Shown here: positions 8,301-16,500 of the stretch, in pieces
Layout of the letters: every line of letters starts with the position of its first letter
Position numbering within the stretch: the first letter of the stretch is position 1
Origin: a virus
IMG/VR virus record: IMGVR_UViG_3300042446_000895
Location: 1 to 28,819 of that record
Length of the DNA: 28,819 nucleotides
Direction: 5' to 3' (one strand)
The notes under the pieces: model-generated
The model's input: only the letters and a program-made list of their open reading frames with translations
Told to the model about the DNA's origin: nothing
Database searches by the model: none
Translations under genes and position numbers: made by a program

Positions 8301-9365
8301 TGGCCCATAAGTTCCTTGAAGACCTTGGCGACCTTGAGTACCTTGAACACCTTGAGTACCCTGTGGCCCCTGAATACCTTGAGATCCCTGAATTCCTTGA
8401 TATCCTTGGATACCTTGAACACCTTGAGTACCCTGTGGCCCCTGAATACCCTGTGTCCCCTGTGTACCTTGAATACCTTGAGTTCCTATCGAACCTTGTA
8501 TACCTTGAAGTCCTTGCTGACCGACAAGTCCCTGAATACCCTGTGGCCCTTGAGTACCTTGAATACCCTGTGTACCTTGAACACCTTGAGTTCCCTGGTT
8601 CCCCTGAGTTCCTTGAACACCTTGAGTTCCCTGGTTCCCCTGAGTTCCTTGTATTCCTTGTGGTCCTATAGTACCCTGTATTCCTTGAATACCTTGTTCA
8701 CCCTGAGTTCCTTGAATACCCTGTTCACCTTGTGTTCCCTGAGTTCCTTGAATACCTTGAGTTCCTTGAATGCCTTGAGCACCCTGTATACCTTGAATTC
8801 CTATTGAACCTTGTATACCTTGAAGTCCTTGCTGCCCGACAAGACCCTGAATACCTTGCTCACCAGTGGAACCTTGAATACCTTGCTGACCCTGAATACC
8901 CTGATTACCTTGAACACCCTGTGATCCCTGGAGACCCTGAGGTCCTATTATACCTTGAGTTCCCTGAATACCTTGTTGGCCCTGAATTCCTTGAGGGCCC
9001 TGAATTCCTTGTGTACCTTGTTCGCCCTGAATGCCTTGAGGTCCCTGGATACCTTGAATACCTTGACCTACCTGGCCTTGAATACCTTGTATACCTTGGT
9101 AACCTTGTAGACCCTGTAATCCTTGACCAGGTATACCCTGCAAGCCTTGAAATCCCTGCAAACCTTGGATACCCTGAAGTCCTTGTAAACCTTGGAGACC
9201 TTCATTTAATCTAATCCACAGAGTTCCATTTGAATAGTAAACAAATGTATCATCACCATAAACAATAGCACCCTCAAAGTTTTGAGGGTCTAGGTTAATT
9301 GGTGTTTCTAACTTAGATCCTTGTCCAAGAAGAGAAGTTTTACCGCGGATTGTCCTAAAAGCCAT
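5301..9365 (-). CDS. Long collagen-like tail fibre with S74 autocleaving C-terminus
   Basis: A 1354-residue protein whose ATG overlaps the preceding TAA (TAATG). Residues 1 to 57 form a head with the motif FVYYSNGTLWIRLN. Three Gly-X-Gln collagen-like stretches follow, at about 57 to 352, 413 to 798 and 852 to 1215, mostly as hexapeptides of the type GIQGTQ or GIQGPQ. They are separated by two homologous beta knobs (about 352 to 413 and 798 to 852) that share GP.LT.IGS and LWVYDGVNW..VGQ. The C-terminus is a peptidase S74 chaperone domain with the Ser-Asp-X-Arg-X-Lys signature (SDDRLK, Ser1258 and Lys1263), followed by NALEKVKTLDGFYYE. S74 domains trimerise fibres and then release themselves by self-cleavage ahead of the Ser. 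Expected role: a long trimeric fibre or spacer carrying adhesins. The distal collagen has many regular breaks. Confidence 0.9.
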   Translation of the reverse strand: MAFRTIRGKTSLLGQGSKLETPINLDPQNFEGAIVYGDDTFVYYSNGTLWIRLNEGLQGLQGLQGIQGLQGFQGLQGIPGQGLQGLQGYQGIQGIQGQVGQGIQGIQGPQGIQGEQGTQGIQGPQGIQGQQGIQGTQGIIGPQGLQGSQGVQGNQGIQGQQGIQGSTGEQGIQGLVGQQGLQGIQGSIGIQGIQGAQGIQGTQGIQGTQGTQGEQGIQGTQGEQGIQGIQGTIGPQGIQGTQGNQGTQGVQGTQGNQGTQGVQGTQGIQGTQGPQGIQGLVGQQGLQGIQGSIGTQGIQGTQGTQGIQGPQGTQGVQGIQGYQGIQGSQGIQGPQGTQGVQGTQGRQGLQGTYGPSLTIIGSVLDVSNYTPPDDEQDVLNTAFNTAVAGNGVIDQASGNLWVYDGVNWNNVGQIQGPQGAQGTQGITGSGIQGIIGSQGIQGNQGIQGPQGTQGTQGIQGPQGIQGPQGIQGSIGIQGIQGPQGIQGTQGTQGIQGSIGSQGIQGSIGFQGIQGTQGEQGVQGIQGLIGTQGIQGPQGIQGTQGRQGIQGLFGIQGNQGIQGNQGIQGLFGIQGIQGIQGSIGIQGIQGPQGIQGSQGIQGIQGSIGAQGIQGTQGIQGTQGIIGSQGIQGNQGIQGPQGIQGAQGIIGSQGIQGTQGTQGIQGQVGQGIQGLQGPQGQQGVQGTQGPQGTQGVQGQIGQQGIQGSQGVQGIQGILGNQGIQGISGFVGAVGSQGVQGIQGLFGNQGIQGRQGIIGPIGVQGLRGAQGVQGTQGTQGVQGLQGLVGQGIQGLQGVQGTFGPALTVIGSISVASDAALKIAFPSAVSGNAVIETSTGKLWVYDGVNWSEVGQFVGAQGIQGRQGVQGIQGLVGQGIQGIQGPQGTQGLQGVQGIQGSTGSQGRQGVQGIQGLVGQGLQGLQGRQGIQGVPGSFAAQGIQGVQGISGQSFNQGLQGVQGTQGRQGFQGISGQSFNQGVQGVQGQSGSAVLQGFQGLQGTDGLFAGQGIQGRQGVQGQSGSAVAQGFQGLQGTSGSAVAQGYQGIQGQSGSAVAQGFQGLQGTSGQSFNQGLQGVQGQSGNAVAQGFQGLQGTSGQSFNQGLQGIQGVQGGGGVIGNQGLQGRQGVQGTIGGQGIQGLSGVSFNQGLQGLQGRQGVQGTIGGQGLSGVGANGSQGIQGIQGIQGRQGIQGTLGLQGITGVGSQGIQGIFGIQGIQGTTGVTADQTVNTSSNVRFNSLGVGTTASGTAGEIRATNNITAYYSDDRLKTRLGLIENALEKVKTLDGFYYEANEIAQRMGYKPIREVGISAQKVKEILPEIVAPAPIDERYLTVRYEKIVPLLIEAIKELSVKIESLEGK
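5720..9195 (-). repeat. Collagen-like coding repeat (9/18-base period)
   Basis: Hundreds of 9-base Gly-X-Gln codon triplets, mostly arranged as 18-base hexapeptide units (on the plus strand recurring variants of CCTTGAATACCTTG). They are interrupted at about 8127 to 8310 and 6808 to 6972 by the two beta-knob inserts. The repeats create long spurious open frames on both strands. The array is likely prone to length change by slippage or recombination in steps of whole triplets. Confidence 0.92.
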
Positions 9366-9811
9366 TATACGGTCTCCACTATTCCGTCTACATCATCCTG
9401 TTCAGCTTGACCCACTGTATAAGATATTGTCACATTAATGCCACTAGCTGCAGAACTAGTAATTTCTAGTTTATCACCACTAGCAATAAATTGACCATTT
9501 AACGGAAGTGGCAAAATATCAAATGCTGGTATTGGTAATTGTGTAGCAATTAAATAGTTAGTAGTATCGGTATTTCTATAAATTCGTATATCTACATCGA
9601 TGCTTGCCGCACTTATATTAGTAATAAGTAAAGGGCTGATAATTTCAGCAACACCTGGTACAGTAATGGTTCCCCCGCCGAATGTTTCTTCGGGTATTTC
9701 ATATTCTGGCACTTCTATTAAAGTAGTCCAACCAGCACTAGTTATAGATTTAGAAACTCCGACGGGTTTTGCATCAGGAGCCTGACTTGTTATAAGTTTT
9801 GTTATTGTCAT
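9365..9811 (-). CDS. Small beta-rich virion structural protein, function unknown
   Basis: A 148-residue protein whose ATG overlaps the TGA of the previous gene (ATGA) and whose stop overlaps the next start. The chain appears to be an all-beta sandwich: LLITNISAASIDVDIRIYR, a strand near NYLIATQLPIPAF, a GQFIASGDKLEI strand pair and a final NVTISYTVGQ strand. This layout (external 'tn.S....v.v.i.r' strands, then 'GD.L.v..s' and a hydrophobic last strand) is common in small decoration or adaptor proteins of marine T4-like phages; none has a defined role that I can name. Translational coupling with both neighbours implies a stoichiometric structural part, perhaps linking the beta-helix protein to the collagen-like fibre (inference). 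The C-terminus is acidic (EQDDVDGIVE). Confidence 0.7.
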   Translation of the reverse strand: MTITKLITSQAPDAKPVGVSKSITSAGWTTLIEVPEYEIPEETFGGGTITVPGVAEIISPLLITNISAASIDVDIRIYRNTDTTNYLIATQLPIPAFDILPLPLNGQFIASGDKLEITSSAASGINVTISYTVGQAEQDDVDGIVETV

Positions 9812-11985
9812 GTAATTGATACCCTACTATTTGCTGCTCTTCTTGCTAATCTTCTAACTGATGATGTGAAAGGTCTTCCTTCCAGACGACCGGTCCTACC
9901 GTTAATTTTTAAACCTCCAGCAAAATACTGGTTGTTTAATTCATCTGCACCTGACCATCTTACTCGACCACTATCTTCCTTTAATACTGATCCGCTAGCA
10001 GGCAATGGCTTTCCGACTCTTCTGAAGTTAAGTGGCAGCGCATTTTTATTTACACCTGCGCCCGCCAAGTTAAACTGATGTGCCAAACTTTCAATAAGAC
10101 TGCCAAATAATAGTTTAGATGGATTCAACAAAGTTTTAATAATAATGTTATTAATTAATGTAGAGATCATATCCTGCTGCGCTGTATCTGCAGTCAATGT
10201 TAACATATATATTTTCATTCTTTCGTATGCAAATATAAATGAATCTAGCAATGTTGTATCATTAGGACCAGTATTGGTCCAAGTAGATCCATCGGAAACA
10301 TAAACATCACCTTTATATATATTTATAGGTTCTCCATCCGGATCATAAACAATATATGCTGAATTTGGTTCTACTGTATTTGCATCTGGAAGACCGCCTT
10401 CACCGCTAATAGCGGAAACACTTCCAATATATATTGCATCTTCATCCGATGGATTAAATACTTGAAATACGTGATCTGCCTTATAGTCAAAGAATGAAGC
10501 TGCAAAGTTTCTAGAACTTGTTTGGCCTGCTGAAATTAAATCATAATAAATTGATTGAATAAAACTGTTTGCATCTCGTCTAGTAAGTGCTTCATCTATT
10601 TCATATCCAAGACCTACAACATAGTCGCTGTATATTCGTTCCCACATATCTTCTATAATATCGTCACGTGCATTATCTATTGTTTCTGCTGCTGTATTTG
10701 CAAAAATTAAATCATTCTTTTCTACACCAGTTAATTCATATGGTTCTACTACATAGGTAAAACCTTTGGCCCGCATTGATATATCACCGAATTGTGTGCC
10801 GGAGTTATTGAGTGTGACTTGACCACCATTAAGTGCATAGAAAGCACATCTTTGGAAAATTGTAATAGAACCGATACCGTTAATGCCAGCACCATTCTTT
10901 GCAACATATCCCATCCCATTTGGCGATCTTGGTGTAGCACCAAAAGCTAACATATATGGGAAAATTGTATCATAATCTAAAACCGCGCGATCTGCAAGAA
11001 GAACACCGCCACCTCTACCAACAAGAGGATTAGCATTAACTGGATCTAACGGCGCCGCAATAGCTCTTTCTGTATAGTTACTTACCTGACTGCAATCTTT
11101 TATATATGGCGATCTAAGTATTGTAGCACCTGGTCTGAATGCAACAGCAAATCCTTTTGTAGGATCATCAAAATCATCTACTCTCATATTTCTGAAACCG
11201 AAACCTTGAATATAGCATCCAGATCCGACCAAGAAACAATTTTCTTCGATTGGATCATGTAAGTACCAATCTACACCCGGTCCATTAGTTGGATCATATA
11301 GATGTATATTTGTTGCATATTGACCATTTGTTGACACGACTGAACATTTATCTGGAAGTGAAAGATTCCCTTCCGTATAGTAATTACCTGGCATTACTGA
11401 AATTGAAATTGGATAATTTATTGAATTCATAAAAGCAAATGCTTGTTCTAGTGTTTGATATGGTTTCATATAACTTCCATTGCCGCCGGCGTCAGCATCA
11501 GCAGCTACATACACTTTGTTTACTTTCTTTAACTGCTCTGCAATTTCATCATTTAAATCAGAGAATTTAATTGTAACAGTAGATCCATTTTGTGCTTCAC
11601 GGATTATAAATTCATCATTATCATCTAACGGTGCCGCGTATTCATTTAAATTTCCAAATATTGGTTGATTTAATGCTGAATTATTTATAGTACTTGTATT
11701 GATTGTAGCACTGGAAATAGAACCACCAGTAATTGCTGGATTGCTAATAGTAGGACTTGCAATGGAAGTAGTATTAATTACACTATTTGACATTGTGACA
11801 TTGTTTATAGTGCCACCAGTTATATTGATATTAGTAAAAGGTTCTTTTTGTAAGGCTTTTGCTAGTTCAGATCTTGTGATATTTTTTGTACCATTGTCAC
11901 CTTGCACAAGATTTACCATAACAAAAAGGTCGCTGGATGCAGTTTCATCTGCAAGTAATGGACCTAATTGAGAGATTTTTGACAT
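9808..11985 (-). CDS. Pectate-lyase-like beta-helix tail/baseplate structural protein
   Basis: A 725-residue protein, ATG at 11985 with AAAAGG upstream. It begins MSKISQLGPLLADE with a motif seen in marine T4-like virion proteins (DLFVMVNLVQGDNGTKNITR). Residues 50 to 115 are a short I/N/S/T-rich stacked repeat (ITGGTINNVTMSNSVINTT). From about residue 155 to 420 there is a right-handed beta-helix start typical of pectate-lyase-like folds: VYVAADADAGGNGSYMKPYQTL, then VMPGNYYTEGNLSLPDKCSV. Near residue 543 to 575 is the recurring module AYIVYDPDGE...VYVSDGSTWTNTG. The C-terminus is basic (SSVRRLARRAANSR). Beta-helix folds in phage tails may cleave polysaccharide or may only be structural; no catalytic set is evident here. 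It opens a probable new transcription unit after a late promoter. Confidence 0.8.
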   Translation of the reverse strand: MSKISQLGPLLADETASSDLFVMVNLVQGDNGTKNITRSELAKALQKEPFTNINITGGTINNVTMSNSVINTTSIASPTISNPAITGGSISSATINTSTINNSALNQPIFGNLNEYAAPLDDNDEFIIREAQNGSTVTIKFSDLNDEIAEQLKKVNKVYVAADADAGGNGSYMKPYQTLEQAFAFMNSINYPISISVMPGNYYTEGNLSLPDKCSVVSTNGQYATNIHLYDPTNGPGVDWYLHDPIEENCFLVGSGCYIQGFGFRNMRVDDFDDPTKGFAVAFRPGATILRSPYIKDCSQVSNYTERAIAAPLDPVNANPLVGRGGGVLLADRAVLDYDTIFPYMLAFGATPRSPNGMGYVAKNGAGINGIGSITIFQRCAFYALNGGQVTLNNSGTQFGDISMRAKGFTYVVEPYELTGVEKNDLIFANTAAETIDNARDDIIEDMWERIYSDYVVGLGYEIDEALTRRDANSFIQSIYYDLISAGQTSSRNFAASFFDYKADHVFQVFNPSDEDAIYIGSVSAISGEGGLPDANTVEPNSAYIVYDPDGEPINIYKGDVYVSDGSTWTNTGPNDTTLLDSFIFAYERMKIYMLTLTADTAQQDMISTLINNIIIKTLLNPSKLLFGSLIESLAHQFNLAGAGVNKNALPLNFRRVGKPLPASGSVLKEDSGRVRWSGADELNNQYFAGGLKINGRTGRLEGRPFTSSVRRLARRAANSRVSIT

Positions 11986-12005
11986 TTAACTATACCTTTT
12001 TTAGT

Positions 12006-12013
12006 TATTTATA
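12006..12013 (-). promoter_or_regulatory. T4-type late promoter box
   Basis: The minus strand reads TATAAATA in the 125-base gap ahead of the beta-helix gene. Initiation 6 bases downstream would begin near 12000 and leave a leader of only about 15 bases, with the AAAAGG ribosome site at the very 5' end, which is short. The location is right for starting the unit that runs down to the chaperone gene at 3804. Confidence 0.6.
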
Positions 12014-12081
12014 ATTTTAGAATCATATTATTCTGACTCTAACATAACACTGGTCTTTATCATTTTCTTTAAAAAGTTTAC

Positions 12082-12114
12082 ATAAAATGCCGAAAGATGG
12101 TAAAAGCATTTTAT
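12082..12114 (-). terminator. Weak stem-loop at the end of the S74 fibre gene
   Basis: A perfect 9-base inverted repeat (ATAAAATGC at 12082 to 12090 and GCATTTTAT at 12106 to 12114) with a 15-base loop. The upstream arm contains the TAA stop of the gene. On the transcript it is followed within 10 bases by a short U-run (CUUUUU). The stem is AT-rich, so termination would be weak. It lies just before the late promoter, as expected for a boundary between units. Confidence 0.4.
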
Positions 12115-13352
12115 CTTCCTTTTATTTCGTCTAATTCTGTTTTTAACTCTTTAATAGCTTCTATAAGAAGACCAACAATATTACCATATCGTACAGCTTT
12201 AGATTTTCCGCCAAATGCTTCATCATCTATTTCATAGACTGCTTCTGGTAATACTTTTTCTAATTCTTGAGCAATAACACCGGTTATTTTTCTATCATCA
12301 TTTTTAAAGTTGTAAGTATAACCGCCTATTTGCAGAACCTTTTCAAGTGCATTATCTATTCTTACAATATTTTCTTTCTTTCGTATATCAGATGATGATG
12401 CGAATGCTGTAATGTCACCATTTGATGATATTGCGCCAGTTGAAGAAATAGTTCCGGTTGTAGTAAGATTTGCAAATTGCACATTGTTACCGATGCCAAC
12501 CGCTTGGCCTATAGATATAGCACCGCTTGTAGCATTATACGTGACACCTGTGGATCCACTAATTGCAAGTCGCGCGCGAGGATCGGTGTAATAACGATTA
12601 GTTGTACCTTCACTGAGATCATTAGTGGTACGACCTGTGAAACTAGTTACAGAACCAGCACTACCAGATACGTTACCAGTTACATTTCCTGTAACATTAC
12701 CTGTGACGCTACCAGTTAATGCTCCAACAAAGCCTGTCGCAGTTAAAGCACCAGTACTTGGATTATATGTAAAACCAGTATCTGTTCTTACATTTTCATT
12801 TCCAGTTGCTGCATCCACAAAAACTGGAAAATGTGTAGCATTTGTGGTATTTGTAGCGACAAGAGTGACTGTATTTGCGGTTTGAGCAGTACCAGAAAAA
12901 ATACCAGTGATTTCTAGATTTCCGGAAGTATCTAATTTAAGAGCACCTCCGCCATTAGTAATTACAAACTTCTTTGTTGTATTATTTTCAAAACCAATTT
13001 GCCAATCAGAGTCTATAGTATTATAAAATGATAATCTCGGGCCAGTTGTACTTGAAAGTCTTTCCAAAACTGTCTGGTTTGTGACTATATTAACTGGAGC
13101 AGTAAATTCTATTGCTGTAGATCCAACATTTGGACTTATAGAATCTACTCTTAATAGGTCAAATGCAGTTATAGTATTGGCTCTAAAATTACCATCAAGT
13201 GTTGCATTACCGATTGTAATGTCACCATTTGCAGAAGCAAGAGAAGCAGTAACTATATCACTTTGAACAAGATTTACAAGTTCATTTGTTTTGTCTAACC
13301 AAACTTGAAATGTATTATTAGCAGATACTTCAGTTATTGCGGATTTTGCCAT
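12111..13352 (-). CDS. Tail fibre protein with S74 autocleaving chaperone domain
   Basis: A 413-residue protein whose start lies 23 bases inside the end of the 66-residue gene. The N-terminus (NTFQVWLDKTNELVNLVQSD) is a segment common at the start of marine T4-like fibre proteins. The middle holds triple-beta-spiral-like strands, a low-complexity stretch LTGSVTGNVTGNVTGNVSG and the fibre motif TNDLSEGTTNRYYTD. The C-terminal 93 residues are an S74 chaperone domain: SDIRKKENI with Ser321 and Lys326 in the same spacing as the known Ser/Lys dyad, then NALEKVLQIGGYTYNF, GVIAQELEKVLPE, VRYGNIVGLLIEAIKEL and a terminal coiled coil. The domain is expected to guide trimerisation and then cut itself off. 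It is likely a short tail fibre; the virion site is inferred. Confidence 0.87.
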   Translation of the reverse strand: MAKSAITEVSANNTFQVWLDKTNELVNLVQSDIVTASLASANGDITIGNATLDGNFRANTITAFDLLRVDSISPNVGSTAIEFTAPVNIVTNQTVLERLSSTTGPRLSFYNTIDSDWQIGFENNTTKKFVITNGGGALKLDTSGNLEITGIFSGTAQTANTVTLVATNTTNATHFPVFVDAATGNENVRTDTGFTYNPSTGALTATGFVGALTGSVTGNVTGNVTGNVSGSAGSVTSFTGRTTNDLSEGTTNRYYTDPRARLAISGSTGVTYNATSGAISIGQAVGIGNNVQFANLTTTGTISSTGAISSNGDITAFASSSDIRKKENIVRIDNALEKVLQIGGYTYNFKNDDRKITGVIAQELEKVLPEAVYEIDDEAFGGKSKAVRYGNIVGLLIEAIKELKTELDEIKGR

Positions 13353-13530
13353 TATTCTTCTCTATTCTATCTTCTAAGAGTTTATATAAATTTTCTACTT
13401 GAGAATAAAGATGATCTATTTCTTTCTGCATAGAAGTCATCTTTCGTACTTTATCTCTTTCCATTTTGTATTTATAAAGGGCATCCGCATCGGTATTAAT
13501 TAATGCCTTTGTTCTTTCGTCTCTAATCAT
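13330..13530 (-). CDS. Small coiled-coil protein, conserved in position
   Basis: A 66-residue protein. Its ATG overlaps the stop of the DUF4815 gene by 4 bases, and its last 23 bases overlap the next gene, so it is embedded by translational coupling on both sides; a GGGGGAT ribosome site precedes it. The first part (ALINTDADALYKYKMERD) is followed by a heptad-like helix, MQKEIDHLYSQVENLYKLL, predicted to form a coiled coil. I recall similar small proteins after the DUF4815 gene in cyanophages, but no function is known to me. It could be a trimeric linker or an assembly factor for its neighbours (inference). Confidence 0.72.
   Translation of the reverse strand: MIRDERTKALINTDADALYKYKMERDKVRKMTSMQKEIDHLYSQVENLYKLLEDRIEKNNGKIRNN
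13469..13476 (-). promoter_or_regulatory. Possible internal late promoter box
   Basis: The minus strand reads TATAAATA inside the 66-residue gene (it encodes part of YKYK), 117 bases before the start of the S74 fibre gene. In AT-rich coding DNA such a match can occur by chance, and this one is also explained by the codons, so it is a weak call. Confidence 0.25.
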
Positions 13531-16500
13531 GTAAGTGCAATCCCCCTATAATCGAGAAGTCTTGGTATTGAACCGATTGGTAATCTTCCGGATACCTCAT
13601 CAACTATAAATTCTATCTTTACAGCAAATTTTCTATAACCAGAATATTCACCGGAAGTATTGGAATATGTTAATACACCGCCGACCTTTTCAGTTTCTGG
13701 TAATTTATATACAAACTCTTTAAAATCATTAGTATTACTTGTTGATGAATAAACTTCAGCACCTTCAACTAATTCTAATGGTATCCAATCATTTAGTTCA
13801 AATGCAACTGGATCAGAAGCATGTTGAACTTTGACATAAACATTAATACTTGTATTTAAGGGTCTGTATGCTGTAGTGTAGAGAATAAAATCTTCTGCAT
13901 CTAGATTTTCAGCCAATTCAATTGTCCGTGAAATATATGCAGAAGTGTTATCTGTATTAGCACCAACTTTATATTGATATGCTAACATAGTAGCAGTTTC
14001 GACATCTACAAATGGTGATGCGGTAGTATTATTTCCATTAGTAAGAGTTAATGTTATGTCAAACGGTTTAACACCATTTGATTTACTGAAAATAATACAG
14101 CCTTTTTCGTTAAATGTTGTCTTATTATTAAATGGAATATTTCTTGTATATGTCACATCAGTATCTGAAGGATCTGTGAATGTACCAGTCATTGTAACAT
14201 CAGTAACACTGTTATTTGTTTTTAATATGATTGGTTGCATGTAACTCAATTCAACATTATCAACTGTTGAAATTGTTGCCGATGCTTCAGTTACAAATCC
14301 TACAATAGTATCACCAGGAGATAATACCTTAGTTAGACTTGCTGATGAACCTTCGAGTATCATAAGTTCAGGATTTCTATTGGTATAGTAAACAATTTTA
14401 CCTATTACAGCAGGATTTGCAATAAATGATCCGGTAAATTTAGAAGGTTTATCAAATATCATAGCTCCCGACGTAGGAGCTTCTACGATCTTCATTAAAT
14501 CTTTATTTGCGCCACTTTCAACATATACATAGTCATATTGATTGTATGTAGTTGAAAGTGCTGTCCCTGTAGAAGTAGTATTTCCAGCAGAAAGAGATAT
14601 CGTATTTGATGTTCCACCGCCGACAGATTTGAGTACGTATACGAGTTCTCCATTTTGGAAGTCACCAGTAATATTTGAAAGAGTCAAGAACTCGTTATCT
14701 TCATTTGTAAGAGTTACAGTTCCAGTTGATTGACTGAATTCTCTTCTATAAAGTGTAAACTTGATGTCTTCATCTTGGTATGACTGCCATGCTCTATTAT
14801 TTGTAGAAGTGAATAGAACACCGTCACCCCAGTCCATAACTACAGGAGAATCTGTAATTAGATCAGTTAGACCCACCTTTGAAGTATATATTAGATAATC
14901 AGGATCACCTGCATCAGGCATAATAACAATTGCATATTCTTTTTCAACATCAAGTCTTACAGGTGCTTTGAAGAATACAGATGTTGCAGTCAAACCATTA
15001 TCTGAAATTGCAACATCACTTGCATTTAAGTGCACTTTAGAGAAAGGTATTATTTCCGCAGCTGGATAGCCATTAATGACTTCTCTTAGCATGACTGTGA
15101 CACCGTTGGTAACACTTTTTCTCTTGAAGAACAAGTCAACACGTGAAGCAAAGATACAATCTGCTCCGTTTGCCATTGCAGATTTTATAAAGAATGTTTG
15201 TGCTAGTGGATCAGAGTTTCCTGTAGTTACTGCTACAGGTCTATTTACTACAGTTCTAGTTGTTGAAGTTTCTGAAACTCTTATTTCAGGTTCACGTGTC
15301 GTGAGAGTTAGACTTTGCTTATTTACAGAGAAATTATATGCTCTATAAGTAATTGAACCACCAGATGTTCCTGCAGATGATACAGAATCTATATTATCAA
15401 CATCAGATACCAATAGAACTCTATCGCCGACATAGAATGCTGCAGATGGTATTGTGAATATTGCTGCAAGACTACCATTAGAATTTGTAATGACACTTGC
15501 AACTGTAGTCCCTTTTGCAACTACATCACGAACAGAATCTGATGAAGGAACTAAGCCAGGGATAACACTTGAATTCACATCAATATCATCAAAGAAGAAA
15601 TAATGACGTGTATTTGGTCTTAAACCGTGCATCAAGATTTTAACTTCTCTTGATCTCATAAATGGATTGAAGTTGAAGTTTGTAACAAATTCACCTAGAT
15701 TTTGCTCATTAACACGACCTTCGGAAACTTGAAGGGAACGAGTTATATCTTGAATAATATCAGTTTGCTGTGTGCTAACGGTAGTACTTCGACCTTTACC
15801 TTTGCCTGAAGTTGTTCTTCCAATTTCTTCTATACGTGATTCTAGCAAAGTTGATTGAGTTGAAGTTAATGGTACAAATTCCTGTAGTGCTTCAGTATAT
15901 TCAATAAATGGTGTTGCAATGTCAATGTTTATATTTGGAGATGGTGCTGTTACAGTATCATATGCACCATCATATTCTGGAAATAAGAAACCAGTTCCAA
16001 TATAGTCATAGAAATTACTTACACAATTTCTAAAGCTTGTTGCATAAGGTTGTGTAATTAACGGTGTGTTAATTGATGTTGCAAGAGTTGCAGCATCTAT
16101 TTCTGCACTACTTGGGTGTAATGAAACATTCGAGGATGTTTTATATTTTAGATTAATAGGTATTGTTTTAACAGCAGGTAAAAGTGATTTTTCTGTAAAA
16201 TCTAGTGATGCATTAAATTCTGGATTCTTAACATCTGCTATTGATAAATCATTGAATGGATCTACGAGAATACCATTTTTAAATCTAGTAATACCAGCTT
16301 CATCTGTGATATTTAGATTTTGTGTAGATGCTTCCAATAATGATACGGACATATAGTAGAAAAGTTTACTGATTTTACTGTCAAGATCTCCGATTTCTTT
16401 CATCGTATATGTTTTCGCGCCCAAAGTCTTGGATTTTATTGCCAATGCTGGTTTATTTTCCTGTGATGCTCTATCAGAAGATATGGCAGGAAACCCGGGT

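Noticed and set aside
5720-9195. CRISPR-like look of the dense short repeats
   Set aside because: Repeats are 9 or 18 bases with no separate spacers, and they are explained fully by in-frame collagen triplets.
7353-9214. Several plus-strand frames with NTL or YLE repeats
   Set aside because: They are by-products of the 9/18-base collagen repeat, which stays open in other frames; all reflect the same periodicity and none has a start signal.
10320-10327. TATAAATA on the minus strand inside the beta-helix gene
   Set aside because: Far from any downstream start and explained by codons (INIYKG); likely chance. The same holds for 11682 to 11689.
9808-11985. Active depolymerase
   Set aside because: The beta-helix pattern is visible, but no catalytic residue set can be pointed to, and close marine T4-like counterparts seem to be structural; kept as structural protein only.
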